This document shows positions 8,720-16,944 of a DNA stretch of 64,000 nucleotides, in pieces. The DNA comes from Tolypothrix brevis GSE-NOS-MK-07-07A (GTDB lineage: Bacteria > Cyanobacteriota > Cyanobacteriia > Cyanobacteriales > Nostocaceae). The position numbers were made by a program, and so were the translations under genes. The first letter of the stretch is position 1, and every line of letters starts with the position of its first letter. The stretch lies in NCBI GenBank assembly GCA_019358985.1, contig JAHHIJ010000022.1, forward strand, positions 1 to 64,000, given 5' to 3'. The notes under the pieces are model-generated. The model did not search any database. It was not told the DNA's origin and saw only the letters and a program-made list of their open reading frames with translations.

Positions 8720-10477
8720 CTAAGAAATTAGGCATTCCTCACGCCGCGAGCCACCTCTGCTGCACTGTGGGGCGTAGGTAGAGTAAGCTGCTTGCCCCAC
8801 CAGGAGTGCAAGGCAAAACAATGTGGCGCATTTCTGCACCCATGCTGGCTGCTGGCTCTTCTGTTTTATTTGTGCCAGCTTCAATCCGCACTCGCGCCAA
8901 TCGGCGTATTTTGTGCCGTCACCATTAGTCCAGAATTCTTCAAAATTATCCCAACTGCCATTATCCGAAAGCCAAATGTAGCCGATTAATTGGTTGTCGA
9001 TCCTGAAAGCGTATTGCTGCCCTTTATCGTCTGTGTACTTGCAATCTTCAATCGTGCAAAGCTCGGTCTTTTCTTCTTCTTCAACTATTGGCAATGTGCC
9101 TTGTTTGTAGTGCCAGAGAATGTACCTTTCTGCCCTCGCTTGGGTATTCCAGCGAAATACTTCCTTGCCGCCTACAGCTACTACATAGCGCTGTGTCGAA
9201 TGTTCGTCGTCGTAGTGGATAGTGGCAATTGTCTTGCCGACGACAGTTGCATCCCAGTCGTAAAAGCCGTCAGGTGAAGTGAATTCAACGTCTGGCTTAC
9301 TGCTAGATAAAAATCTGGGGTTGGCATCGCCAAATGCCTCAATAATTTTTGGATTGTATAAATCCGAGACATATTTCTCTAGTTCCAATGGAGCCATTAG
9401 CGGTTTGTAATCGCGTTTTCCACAACGCGAGACGCTAAGGTGTTTGGCACCAAATTTAGCCTCAGATTCATATTTAATTTTGGCTTCCCCAGCAGAGGTG
9501 TCAATGATTAATTCTTCTCCAGCCAGCAGTCGAGCATAGGTTTTTTCAGCTTGCTGTCTCCATGAGGGTGCAATTTCTTCCGCCTGCTGTTGAATATATT
9601 GGTTAAGTTCAGATTGTGCCTGCCCAACAATTGCAATTGATTGTTGATAATCATCCGCCGCGATTTGATGCTTGCAGCGTACCCCTCTAAAATGCGCGTC
9701 TCCGCATTCGCATCGCTCCCTGGCATCGGGATGGTTGGGGCGGACTGCATAGTGGTTGCCATTGTCGGGATTGCGGACAATAAAAGTATTGCTGATTTGC
9801 TCGACCTCCAGGGGTCTGGATCGATCAATTCTCAGAATAGTTTTTTCCCGCGCCTGGGCAATCGCTAATTGAGGGGTGCTATGAGTCTGCTTGGTCAGGT
9901 CATTTGTCCAGCCATCTGCGCTGCTGTAGATTTTGAATAATGGCTCCTCAGTCAGGCTGTCAAAGACTTGGTAGGTTTTGTTGTCTTCAGTTTCTAGGTG
10001 GTAGCCAGGAATCGCGAGGTCTTGGGTAATATCATTTGCTTCTATGGAAATATCATCAGCTTTTGGCGATATAGCCGCTTCAATCATCTCCCAGGTAGCC
10101 GCAAAAGCCGCTTGCTTATCAGGCTGCTTTGCCCTCCAAAATATCGCTTGGCAGCCTTTGATGCCTTCGAGGGGTTGATTAAATAAGATGGGCTGGCTGA
10201 GATGGTAGGCATAGCATTCATTTTCAGCATCCCAAGTGCAGTCTGTAATTTGGGCGGCTCCGATTATCGCGCCGCGCTTGATTGTGTCCTTGGAGATGCC
10301 GTAAGTAGCGAAATAGTGGTCGGAATCCTTGGATTGAGAAGCATGAATTAAAATCCAGCCGCGTCTCTGGGTTGGTTGGCTGCGGTATTCGGCTTGCTTG
10401 ATGCCCATGCAGATGGCGTAGGCGTGGGGTGCATGGATGCTGATAGCCTTGAGAAATTCGGGATATGATTGTGTCAT
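8720..10477 (-). CDS. ASCH-domain protein with SWIM-type zinc finger
   Basis: 585 residues. The N-terminal ~135 residues form an ASCH domain (AISIHAPHAYAICMGIK, then RGWILIHAS, KRGAIIGAAQITDC), a PUA-like fold linked to RNA or modified-base recognition. A SWIM zinc finger follows with C256-x-C258 and C268-x-H270 (RCECGDAHFRGVRCKH). The rest is alpha/beta with no known domain. The N-terminal domain is clearly paralogous to the protein at 20165. A 21-bp palindrome at 10555 lies upstream, so it is probably controlled by the HTH regulator encoded just before it. Confidence 0.75.
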   Translation of the reverse strand: MTQSYPEFLKAISIHAPHAYAICMGIKQAEYRSQPTQRRGWILIHASQSKDSDHYFATYGISKDTIKRGAIIGAAQITDCTWDAENECYAYHLSQPILFNQPLEGIKGCQAIFWRAKQPDKQAAFAATWEMIEAAISPKADDISIEANDITQDLAIPGYHLETEDNKTYQVFDSLTEEPLFKIYSSADGWTNDLTKQTHSTPQLAIAQAREKTILRIDRSRPLEVEQISNTFIVRNPDNGNHYAVRPNHPDARERCECGDAHFRGVRCKHQIAADDYQQSIAIVGQAQSELNQYIQQQAEEIAPSWRQQAEKTYARLLAGEELIIDTSAGEAKIKYESEAKFGAKHLSVSRCGKRDYKPLMAPLELEKYVSDLYNPKIIEAFGDANPRFLSSSKPDVEFTSPDGFYDWDATVVGKTIATIHYDDEHSTQRYVVAVGGKEVFRWNTQARAERYILWHYKQGTLPIVEEEEKTELCTIEDCKYTDDKGQQYAFRIDNQLIGYIWLSDNGSWDNFEEFWTNGDGTKYADWRECGLKLAQIKQKSQQPAWVQKCATLFCLALLVGQAAYSTYAPQCSRGGSRREECLIS

Positions 10478-10554
10478 GACGACCTTGCGAAAGGGTTTGT
10501 CTAAGGAGTGATCGTCTTGCTTGCGAGGCGGCGATCGCTTTCTTAATAGCCATA

Positions 10555-10575
10555 ATAGCTACTATTAGTAGCTAT
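10555..10575. promoter_or_regulatory. Perfect 21-bp palindromic operator
   Basis: ATAGCTACT-ATT-AGTAGCTAT is a perfect palindrome about 78 bases upstream of the ASCH/SWIM start and overlapping the stop codon of the HTH gene. A near-identical copy lies upstream of the HTH gene at 10909, which points to autoregulation and operon control by that protein. Confidence 0.75.
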
Positions 10576-10880
10576 GTCAATAGGATCTTTGAACTTTCTG
10601 CTTCCACAATTTCCAGCAATGGAAGCAAGGCGTAAGGATTGATAGAAAGCGCTTTACACATAGATAGCGCAAAGTCCAGGGGAACCGTAGCCGACTTCCC
10701 ACTCATAATTTTTTTGATATTAGCAACCGAACACCCCACTCCGGATGAATTGAGGCTTTCGGCTATTTGATAGGAAGAACGACCTTTTATCAAATCCCTG
10801 AAAAGCTTTGCCCTGGCTTCTCCCCACGTCACACTACGAACGGACGACGCTAAAACATACATTCTTTTTATTTCGCTCAA
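10572..10880 (-). CDS. Small HTH transcriptional regulator
   Basis: 102 residues. Helical arrangement with RSSYQIAESLNSSGVGCSVANIKKIMSGKSATVPLDFALSMCKAL... resembles XRE-type regulators: a helix-turn-helix with the recognition helix near SVANIKKIMSG, followed by a helical tail. The gene is bracketed by two matching 21-bp palindromes, the expected signature of an autoregulated phage repressor. Downstream on the same strand are the ASCH/SWIM, annealing-protein and exonuclease genes. An alternative start is Met at residue 7. Confidence 0.75.
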   Translation of the reverse strand: MSEIKRMYVLASSVRSVTWGEARAKLFRDLIKGRSSYQIAESLNSSGVGCSVANIKKIMSGKSATVPLDFALSMCKALSINPYALLPLLEIVEAESSKILLT

Positions 10881-10908
10881 CTTAGCTACTCCCGGTATCT
10901 TAGCACTG

Positions 10909-10929
10909 ATAGCTACTAACAGTGACTAT
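10909..10929. promoter_or_regulatory. Second 21-bp operator copy
   Basis: ATAGCTACT-AAC-AGTGACTAT matches the palindrome at 10555 in all but three positions. It lies 29 bases upstream of the HTH start and about 107 bases upstream of the divergent gene at 11036, so it may affect both. A half-site (TTAGCTACT) sits at 10882-10890. Confidence 0.7.
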
Positions 10930-11035
10930 GATGAAGCCTTGCGAAAACCTTAGCAACTGTGAATATTTGCTTAAGTTGCGGTAGGGCAAGTAGTATAGAG
11001 AACACAAATGAATACAATTACTTAGAATAGATTTT

Positions 11036-11446
11036 ATGTTTAAAACTATTTCTGCAACTTTATTATTGTTGGCTAGTCTTGCCTCAAGCGCCCTGGCTGG
11101 TACTCCCTACCCTATTTACCCTACTCAAACTCAATATATTAGGTATGAAATCGAGTTAGAGCAATTTTTTACTAACTTTGCGGCAGATGGTGGTAAGTAC
11201 TTCAGGACTAGCGATCGCCAACGCAGAAGAGATGGGCAGTTATTGTGCAGTATGCTGACGGCATATTCGGCAGAAGAATATCTCACCTCATCATTAGAGA
11301 GACACCGCCTGCTGTACAAGGACTCTCAGCAATTAAGAAGTGAAAATGCTTATACTCTGGGCGTTGCGACTGCTGCAATTGACACGATTTGCACAGAATA
11401 TAGAGCAGGCTTTGTAGACTTTGTTCAAAAATATCAGCAAAAATAA
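11036..11446 (+). CDS. Secreted DUF732-like protein
   Basis: 136 residues with a clear signal peptide (MFKTISATLLLLASLASSALAG, cut after ALA). The mature part has two spaced cysteines in GQLLCSML and IDTICTEY with helical intervals, the pattern of DUF732-like secreted proteins. Function unknown. Its stop overlaps the next start (TAATG), so the two are co-translated. It is divergent from the HTH regulator, and a cargo or lysogenic-conversion role is possible. Confidence 0.65.
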   Translation: MFKTISATLLLLASLASSALAGTPYPIYPTQTQYIRYEIELEQFFTNFAADGGKYFRTSDRQRRRDGQLLCSMLTAYSAEEYLTSSLERHRLLYKDSQQLRSENAYTLGVATAAIDTICTEYRAGFVDFVQKYQQK

Positions 11447-11826
11447 TGCAACTAAAATCTCTGCGGGAACTTGATAAACTTGTAGCAGAACAGATATTTG
11501 ACTGGTGTGATTTTTGGGAGAATACCAGCAGCAGTGGCTATTACTATTTGATGGGCTACCCGCCACAAGAGCAAGCTATGGGCATTGATGGGGAACGTCA
11601 AGAAGTATGGAATTATTCAAGCGATATCGTGGCGGCGTGGTCAATCACCGAAAAGTTCTATTCTGCCAACATATCAAAGTTATCTAACGGCACTGAATTT
11701 GAAGCTTATTTAGTGACCACAGATGGTAAGACAAATATAGATGGTCACGCGAAAGCTAAGACCGTGGAAGTCGCTTTGTGCTTGGCGGCGTTGGAAGCTA
11801 AAGGTATTGAAGTAGAGTTGGAGTAA
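11446..11826 (+). CDS. Phage ABA-sandwich-like protein
   Basis: 126 residues. The segment WNYSSDIVAAWSITEKF followed by a beta strand and VEVALCLAALEAKG matches the Phage_ABA_S pattern (YS-x-D-x3-A and a late alanine-rich helix), a small alpha-beta-alpha fold in many phages. No biochemical role is known. Translationally coupled to the secreted protein upstream. Confidence 0.6.
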   Translation: MQLKSLRELDKLVAEQIFDWCDFWENTSSSGYYYLMGYPPQEQAMGIDGERQEVWNYSSDIVAAWSITEKFYSANISKLSNGTEFEAYLVTTDGKTNIDGHAKAKTVEVALCLAALEAKGIEVELE

Positions 11827-12198
11827 TCATCCTAAGCAAAATCTATTACTCCTACTCCCGCCACTTTTAAACAAAATTCCCGTGTAGGGATAAAGCGATC
11901 GCCTTATCGCGGCTAGGTTTTTGTCTGGTCGTAATTGATATCCGTCTTTGTCGATGTTGCTGGGGTCGAGTGAAATGCACTCAAATTCTTCCAAAATCAC
12001 CCCGACCCGCTCGACTTGTGACGGCGACTCGTTGATTGATGCGATCGCACTAATCAGCGCCTGCCTTACTGGGGTGTTGGTGTTAAATAAATCAGGTTCC
12101 AAGCGAGAACTACCCTCACCACCAACCACAACAGTAGTATCGCGCTGAGTAATTTCATACACCTCGAATAGCAGGTTTGTTTGATGGTCGGTGAGCAT
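11827..12198 (-). CDS. Head-module hypothetical protein
   Basis: 123 residues from ATG 12198, which overlaps the upstream stop (TAATG); the longer open frame is rejected for this reason. N-terminus MLTDHQTNLLFEVYEIT, then a central VVVGGEGSSRLE. I do not recognise a family. It is last in a minus-strand run scaffold, coat, HhH protein, 12198 gene, this gene, the place where head-completion proteins normally sit. Confidence 0.55.
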   Translation of the reverse strand: MLTDHQTNLLFEVYEITQRDTTVVVGGEGSSRLEPDLFNTNTPVRQALISAIASINESPSQVERVGVILEEFECISLDPSNIDKDGYQLRPDKNLAAIRRSLYPYTGILFKSGGSRSNRFCLG

Positions 12199-12479
12199 TA
12201 CACTTTTGGCGACCAGTGCCAGGTGCCAGGCTCGTTGGTATCTGAATAAATTTTGGATGTTGCCCAAAGTACGCGAGTACCGTCTTCGTAGTCGTTTGTG
12301 CTATCAGTGAAGACTTGCAGGTTGCAATATCCTTTGGCAATTAATTCCGGTGCAACATCGCGCCATACCCTGACAACAATAGCGGGTCTTACTTCTCCAG
12401 CATTGCGTCCATCTGGCAAAACATAGTGGACTATTCGCCCTTCAGTTAATCCGGGAAATGGTTGCACTGATTGAGTCAT
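12198..12479 (-). CDS. Conserved small phage protein
   Basis: 93 residues. The pattern GRIVHYVLPDGRN, RPAIVVRVW, CNLQVFTDSTND and PGTWHWSP is one I know from many tailed phages, of unknown function and usually near structural genes. Its start overlaps the upstream stop (ATGA) and its stop overlaps the downstream start (TAATG), so three genes are coupled. Confidence 0.65.
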   Translation of the reverse strand: MTQSVQPFPGLTEGRIVHYVLPDGRNAGEVRPAIVVRVWRDVAPELIAKGYCNLQVFTDSTNDYEDGTRVLWATSKIYSDTNEPGTWHWSPKV

Positions 12480-12874
12480 GATGCTGTCTCCTTAGTGTTA
12501 ATTTGGTAACTAATTTGTGAATCCAGTGTTACCCAAGCGACACCCGGAATCTTGGCAATGAGGGCTTCCACCATTTTGTAAGGTCGTCCTGTTTGTAGTT
12601 CTTTTCCTTGGGCGGTCGATAAGCCTAAGCGCTCAGTTAACTCCTTGAGGGACGCAGAGTTAACCAAAATAAAGCCTGCCCCCGGTGGTTGGTTATCAAC
12701 TACTGGAGAATAGACTTTTTTTATTTCTTCCTCTCCTGACGGAGAGGCTGCGCCAACATCGGTTGTTACGGGTGGTGGCGGTTCTCTACGATAACCCTGT
12801 GCTAGAAAGTCGTTTTCCCGTCCTTCGGGAACATGCGTAGGCATACCGTACTGTGGTTCATAAAAAATTGGCAT
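12476..12874 (-). CDS. Head-module protein with HhH (ComEA-like) motif
   Basis: 132 residues from ATG 12874. Acidic, Pro-rich N-terminal half (FYEPQYGMPTHVPEGREND), then a helix-hairpin-helix unit (VNSASLKELTERLGLSTAQ, GRPYKMVEALIAKIPGV) like that of ComEA, which binds DNA backbone without sequence preference. It follows the coat gene by 32 bases, a typical position for head-tail connector proteins. A 16-bp palindrome sits eight bases before the start. Confidence 0.6.
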   Translation of the reverse strand: MPIFYEPQYGMPTHVPEGRENDFLAQGYRREPPPPVTTDVGAASPSGEEEIKKVYSPVVDNQPPGAGFILVNSASLKELTERLGLSTAQGKELQTGRPYKMVEALIAKIPGVAWVTLDSQISYQINTKETAS

Positions 12875-12881
12875 ACAAATG

Positions 12882-12897
12882 AAGACCAATTGGTCTT
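12882..12897. promoter_or_regulatory. 16-bp palindrome AAGACCAATTGGTCTT (copy 1)
   Basis: A perfect palindrome between the coat and HhH genes. The same 16 bases occur as the core of a 22-bp palindrome at 43454-43475 before the tail tube gene, so a protein-binding or processing site in late genes is likely. Confidence 0.6.
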
Positions 12898-12906
12898 AAT
12901 AAAAGT

Positions 12907-14217
12907 TCATAAACTTAGAATTAAACCGCATTTACGAAAGTCGGTGATTTTAGAGCCAGTTAGCATATAAGCGGCGTTACGTTCGCTAACAGTTCCCAAG
13001 TCGTACTGCCCGGTGAAAACTTGAATACTTAGGCTAGTAGTTGGATCAACTATTGAGGCTGCGATCGCACCACTGCCGCGTCGGGGTTCAGCAATGCGGC
13101 GTGTAGCCATCACCAATCCTTCCATGTGGTTCACCGTATTAACTGAAGAGATGGTTGGGACACTAAATAAGTCTGTCCCTGGTGTGATATCTCCTACTGC
13201 TAACTTTGCGCCATTTGGAGCATAAGGAACAAGACTGATTACATTACCAGTAATTCGCAAAATCACACCGAATGCCGTTGCCTTAGTGCTAGTGCCAATT
13301 CTGGCTATTTGCCCAACTCCAACGTTTTGTAGTGCCGCACCTACAGTTAGGGTAAAATCTACTGCTCCAACGTATGTAATAGTAGCATTATCGGCATACC
13401 GAAAAGCAGTATTAGCCGCTACTGAGGCAATAGGTAAAGTAGCTTGCACACTGCCGGCGGTATCAAGGTCAGCAACTCCTGTTTGATTGCCTACTGTGTT
13501 ACTACCACCCACCATAAATCCGTAGCGTTCGACGAAATCGCCTAATTGTAAGCCGCGTTGCAGGAGATTCCCACCACCAATACTTGTGGCTGCAAAACCT
13601 GTAACTACTACTGAATCACCAAGGAAAGCACCTTTGGCAGTGGATGAAATAATGGTGTAACGCTTAGTTGGCGGTACGTTTTCTTTATCTAGGTAAACAT
13701 TTGCACCACGTAAGCCTTCATTACTGAAGTTGGTTAACTGCCCATTGCTATCTACACACGCACTAATGGCAATAGGGGGATGGTCGCCCAAATCCACGTT
13801 ACCAGTGGCGGCGATGTTCCAAGTGCGGAACTGCGAGTACATATAACTATCATTAGGCGTAACAATAGCATCAGCCACTTGTCCCGCCGTTTCCTCTAAA
13901 TAACGCTCCATTGTCTGCGTTGAGTCGTAGCCGTAGGACAAAAACCCGTCTGTCCATAGCCTTTCTAACTGAACATTTCCCGCGAAAAACTGAGCTTCAG
14001 TAAAGATGAAAGGTGCTACGCGGGGGTTGAGGTCGGTTGCTGTCCGGCGTTTGGGACGACGAATTTTTACCGAGTCGCCGCGTTCAAATGCCCCAGGCTC
14101 AAAATCCCGCACAGCAACGCGGGGATACATGACAGCGAGATTTAATTGAGTTAGGGCGCGTTGAGCGATCGCAGTTTCGAGTAGTGCGGTATTCGGTGAA
14201 AATGGCTGGGTTGGCAT
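12907..14217 (-). CDS. Major capsid protein (P22 gp5-like coat)
   Basis: 436 residues. N-terminal segment LNLAVMYPRVAVRDFEPGAF followed by RGDSVKIRRPKRR is characteristic of P22 coat-protein-5-like capsid proteins (HK97 fold with an inserted domain). Central region carries a beta-rich insertion; the C-terminus has YDLGTVSERNAAYMLTGSKI. ATG 14217 begins MPTQPF; the frame upstream is translated repeat DNA (FFLLPSS) and is rejected as coding. It follows the scaffold gene and a 95-bp hairpin-forming repeat. Confidence 0.82.
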   Translation of the reverse strand: MPTQPFSPNTALLETAIAQRALTQLNLAVMYPRVAVRDFEPGAFERGDSVKIRRPKRRTATDLNPRVAPFIFTEAQFFAGNVQLERLWTDGFLSYGYDSTQTMERYLEETAGQVADAIVTPNDSYMYSQFRTWNIAATGNVDLGDHPPIAISACVDSNGQLTNFSNEGLRGANVYLDKENVPPTKRYTIISSTAKGAFLGDSVVVTGFAATSIGGGNLLQRGLQLGDFVERYGFMVGGSNTVGNQTGVADLDTAGSVQATLPIASVAANTAFRYADNATITYVGAVDFTLTVGAALQNVGVGQIARIGTSTKATAFGVILRITGNVISLVPYAPNGAKLAVGDITPGTDLFSVPTISSVNTVNHMEGLVMATRRIAEPRRGSGAIAASIVDPTTSLSIQVFTGQYDLGTVSERNAAYMLTGSKITDFRKCGLILSL

Positions 14218-14220
14218 GGT

Positions 14221-14315
14221 AAATAAGGAAGAAGGAAGAAGGAAGAAGGAAGAAGGTTGAGGGAAGAATTTAATATCATCCAACTTCGGTCCTTCCTACT
14301 TCCTTCTTCCTTATT
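14221..14315. repeat. Hairpin repeat in the coat-gene leader
   Basis: Perfect 17-bp inverted arms AATAAGGAAGAAGGAAG (14222-14238) and its complement (14299-14315), with three further GGAAGAA units inside. The element lies directly between the scaffold stop and the coat start. On the sense strand of the coat gene the start-proximal arm is CTTCCTTCTTCC, as in other structural gene leaders of this window. Confidence 0.75.
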
Positions 14316-15099
14316 AGCTAGGTTTCCCATATTGACTTTCAAGCTCACTCACAAGTGCTTTTTGCGCCGCTTCGTCGTTGTTGTACTGGTTGTAGATATC
14401 TTGTGCGGTCTTACCTTCAAAGTTGTATTGAGATGGAGTGGCGCGGGTTCCCGTAGTTCCATCTGTACCGGTGCCACCACGGGGTACAGCAAAGTGGGCG
14501 AAATCTGTCTCCAGCATCTTAGGGAGAACGTCTTTAAAATCCAACTTGGTAGGCTCGTTAAATTTATCGACACCTTTCACAAAGTAGCGATCGCCTTCTT
14601 CTATCAGTAATCCACGTTTTTCAAGTAAGGTCAATAAATCTTCTTCCGTATTGGGACGCACCGTACCTAGAGATCGCATCGCATTCAATACTTCGCCCCG
14701 CATCTTGGTTTGACGGTCAGTTTCTCTGAGGGTTTTGGTTTCTTTATCGCGCTCGTCAAGCTGGGTTTGTAATCCAGTTAACTTGCCTTCGTATTCCTTT
14801 TTGATTTCAGCGAGTACCGCTTCACGTATTTTATCTGAGTCGGATTTGTCGTCTGTAGTCTGTTCGGCTTCGTATTCTTTCTTAACTTCACCGATGAAAT
14901 CCAGTGAAGGCTTAATGTCTTTGAAACGTTCTTCAAGCAGAGTAGGTATAGAACTTGACAGCGTACCGAAGGCTTCTGAAAGCTTCTTATTGTCGTGCTG
15001 CTGCTTCTCTAATTGCTCGGTCAGCGGCTTTACGGCTTCACCAAACACATCTTTTACAGTGTCGGCTATGGCTTTTTGGATTTCGGGGTCTAGGGGCAT
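14314..15099 (-). CDS. Capsid scaffolding protein
   Basis: 261 residues. Highly charged and helical with coiled coil over about residues 20-130 (VKPLTEQLEKQQHDNKKLSE, GLQTQLDERDKETKTLRE), then an ordered middle and a Gly/Thr-rich linker (PRGGTGTDGTTGTRATPSQ) before a short helical C-terminus. This make-up and the position directly before the coat gene fit a scaffold that shapes the procapsid and is then lost. Confidence 0.75.
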   Translation of the reverse strand: MPLDPEIQKAIADTVKDVFGEAVKPLTEQLEKQQHDNKKLSEAFGTLSSSIPTLLEERFKDIKPSLDFIGEVKKEYEAEQTTDDKSDSDKIREAVLAEIKKEYEGKLTGLQTQLDERDKETKTLRETDRQTKMRGEVLNAMRSLGTVRPNTEEDLLTLLEKRGLLIEEGDRYFVKGVDKFNEPTKLDFKDVLPKMLETDFAHFAVPRGGTGTDGTTGTRATPSQYNFEGKTAQDIYNQYNNDEAAQKALVSELESQYGKPS

Positions 15100-15138
15100 A
15101 CGGGAACTCTAGTAATGGTACTTGGTTTAATATTCCCT

Positions 15139-16380
15139 ATGTCTCGTTTGGCGAAATTAAGAAGTAAATTTAGTAATCATAGTGAATCTACCTTTAATGA
15201 AGCTGAAGTAAGGCGAGATTCTAAAGGCAAGTTTGCTCCAAAGGACGCTGCTAAACAAATTGCATCAAAAACTAAGAGAACAAAAAAAGTTAGCGATTTA
15301 GATAAAGACTTTGACACGCTTGTAGAAGAAGTATTTCAAGAGCGATTTAAACGTTACAAAGAAGACGGTTCCTACAAGTACATGATTCTTGGTAACGGTA
15401 AACAATATGACGACATTGTAGCCTCCCACGGCAAAGAAGCGGCTGATAAAGCTTTTGAAGATCATATACGTAAATCTGCTAGTGGGATAGCTAAAGAATT
15501 AAAGAAAAGAGCCGTTCTTGAAGAAACTAGAACTGGCATTCTTAAAGGCAAGGACAAGCAATTAAAACGTGAACTCGCAGCGATGGATAAATTTTATCCA
15601 CGTTTAAGATATCAAGAAACGCTTTACGAATTTAAAAGTAAAAATCCAAATGCCAACTTATTAGAACGATTGGAAGCGGAAGAAAAGCTAGATAAACAAC
15701 TTAGTTACAATGGCACGATGCAGCGTGGAGCTAAACTTACTAAGAAACTCGATACAAAAATGTCCAAAGCTAAAACTGAAGACGAAAAGTTAACAATCAT
15801 GGAAGGGCATCGTAATGAATTAATAAAAAATGGGATGCCCAGGCAGGATGCTATTGATTTAGTAGAAACCAAAGATTTTGATAATTCAGTTAAGAGCATG
15901 GGCAAATCAGTAACTCAAACCGCAGCCGCAGAATTCTATCAAATTGCTAGGGGATATGGTAGTTCTACTCTGCGTACTTTTAAGCGCGATACAGACAGAG
16001 CTTATGCTAATAAGCAAGAGAAAACTATTAATATTGGCGTTTTTCCAGATAAACATACTATTTATCATGAAATGGGACATCATGTTGAATTTGAAGATCC
16101 AAGAATAGCCGCTGCCGCTAGAGAATGGCGTGATAAACGCGCTACTGGAGAGGAGCAGTCGTTAAATAGTTTAGTTGAATATGGAACGTTTCGCGAGGAT
16201 GAAAAAGCTAAACCAGATAAGTATATTAGTCCTTATGTTGGCAAGGTTTATCGTGATGGCTCGACTGAAGTTATTAGTATGGGAATCCAACATTTTCACT
16301 CTAAAGAATCAATGTTAGAGTTTTACGAACAAGATAGAGAACATTATCAATTTATTATGGGAGTGGCTCGACGTGATTAA
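15139..16380 (+). CDS. Zincin-like metalloprotease-domain protein
   Basis: 413 residues. A zincin signature HEMGHH (in TIYHEMGHHVEFED) lies around residue 310, giving an HExxH metal site. The N-terminal half is very basic and helical with coiled coils. The start MSRLAKLRSKF matches the N-terminus of the small protein at 16650 (MNRLAIIKRKF, then FNEAQVNRD-x-x-GRF versus FNEAEVRRD-x-x-GKF), which decides ATG 15139 over 15115. It is on the strand opposite the head genes. It may be a capsid-maturation protease or an injected effector; both are inference. Confidence 0.6.
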   Translation: MSRLAKLRSKFSNHSESTFNEAEVRRDSKGKFAPKDAAKQIASKTKRTKKVSDLDKDFDTLVEEVFQERFKRYKEDGSYKYMILGNGKQYDDIVASHGKEAADKAFEDHIRKSASGIAKELKKRAVLEETRTGILKGKDKQLKRELAAMDKFYPRLRYQETLYEFKSKNPNANLLERLEAEEKLDKQLSYNGTMQRGAKLTKKLDTKMSKAKTEDEKLTIMEGHRNELIKNGMPRQDAIDLVETKDFDNSVKSMGKSVTQTAAAEFYQIARGYGSSTLRTFKRDTDRAYANKQEKTINIGVFPDKHTIYHEMGHHVEFEDPRIAAAAREWRDKRATGEEQSLNSLVEYGTFREDEKAKPDKYISPYVGKVYRDGSTEVISMGIQHFHSKESMLEFYEQDREHYQFIMGVARRD

Positions 16381-16657
16381 ATATGAAATTAAGGTTGGTA
16401 GCAGCACGATTTATGTTTCTTTAGCTGCTAAGTCTTCTAACGAAAGAGCAATGCTCGTTTATGAAGGCAATGATATTAGCGGTTTCAAGCTATTTCTAGA
16501 AAGTTCTTATGGGGCATTTGGGCATATTATAGGACAAGCAACAACGCCGATTGATTTACATTATGCAATGTCCAATCAAAAGCAGTTTGATGCAAGGTTG
16601 ATTGAGGGAGAAATTACAAGTTACGACCCAGAAATACCAGATGATGCTGTTACTTAA
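16373..16657 (+). CDS. Small partner of the zincin-like protein
   Basis: 94 residues from GTG 16373, overlapping the upstream gene by eight bases, so it is translationally coupled to the metalloprotease-like gene. Beta-rich start (IKYEIKVGSSTIYVSLAA), acidic C-terminus (DPEIPDDAVT). No family recognised. Its fixed pairing would fit an inhibitor, immunity protein or chaperone of the upstream protein, but nothing in the sequence proves it. Confidence 0.55.
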   Translation: MIKYEIKVGSSTIYVSLAAKSSNERAMLVYEGNDISGFKLFLESSYGAFGHIIGQATTPIDLHYAMSNQKQFDARLIEGEITSYDPEIPDDAVT

Positions 16658-16832
16658 GAACCAAATAAGTCCGAAAAACTTGTTTTCCACTAGAGCTAAA
16701 CTCAACTATTTCTGCTTTTTGAGCTTTAGCACTTTTAAACGTACCTTTTTTTGAATGGGTAAAGCGTCCTTGGACATCTCGGTTTACTTGTGCTTCATTG
16801 AATTTTCGTTTGATAATAGCAAGGCGATTCAT
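16650..16832 (-). CDS. Small basic protein sharing the zincin protein N-terminus
   Basis: 60 residues. The first ~25 residues (MNRLAIIKRKFNEAQVNRD) closely match the N-terminus of the protein at 15139; the C-terminal half is unrelated. This suggests a portable N-terminal tag, for example a signal for loading into the virion. Convergent with the 16373 gene by eight bases. A 29-bp inverted repeat begins directly upstream of its start codon. Confidence 0.55.
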   Translation of the reverse strand: MNRLAIIKRKFNEAQVNRDVQGRFTHSKKGTFKSAKAQKAEIVEFSSSGKQVFRTYLVLK

Positions 16833-16860
16833 AACTATTTTTGTGAATCAAAAATAGTTA
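16832..16860. repeat. Inverted repeat upstream of the 60-residue gene
   Basis: TAACTATTTTT and AAAAATAGTTA form perfect 11-bp arms around GTGAATC, starting at the first base of the ATG codon of the minus-strand gene. Could be an operator or a structure that hides the ribosome site. Confidence 0.55.
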
Positions 16861-16944
16861 TCCCTGACCGAAGTTTATTTTTAATTGCTTCTATTGATAT
16901 ATTCCAATTTCAAGTGAAGGCGGAAGACTTCCGGCGATCGCTTT

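Noticed and set aside
12907-14283. Longer coat protein start at 14283
   Set aside because: The added residues (FFLLPSS type) are translated repeat DNA; the MPTQPF start at 14217 fits the coat family.
14221-14315. GGAAGAA tandem units as a CRISPR array
   Set aside because: Units are short, contiguous and form one hairpin; no regular spacers.
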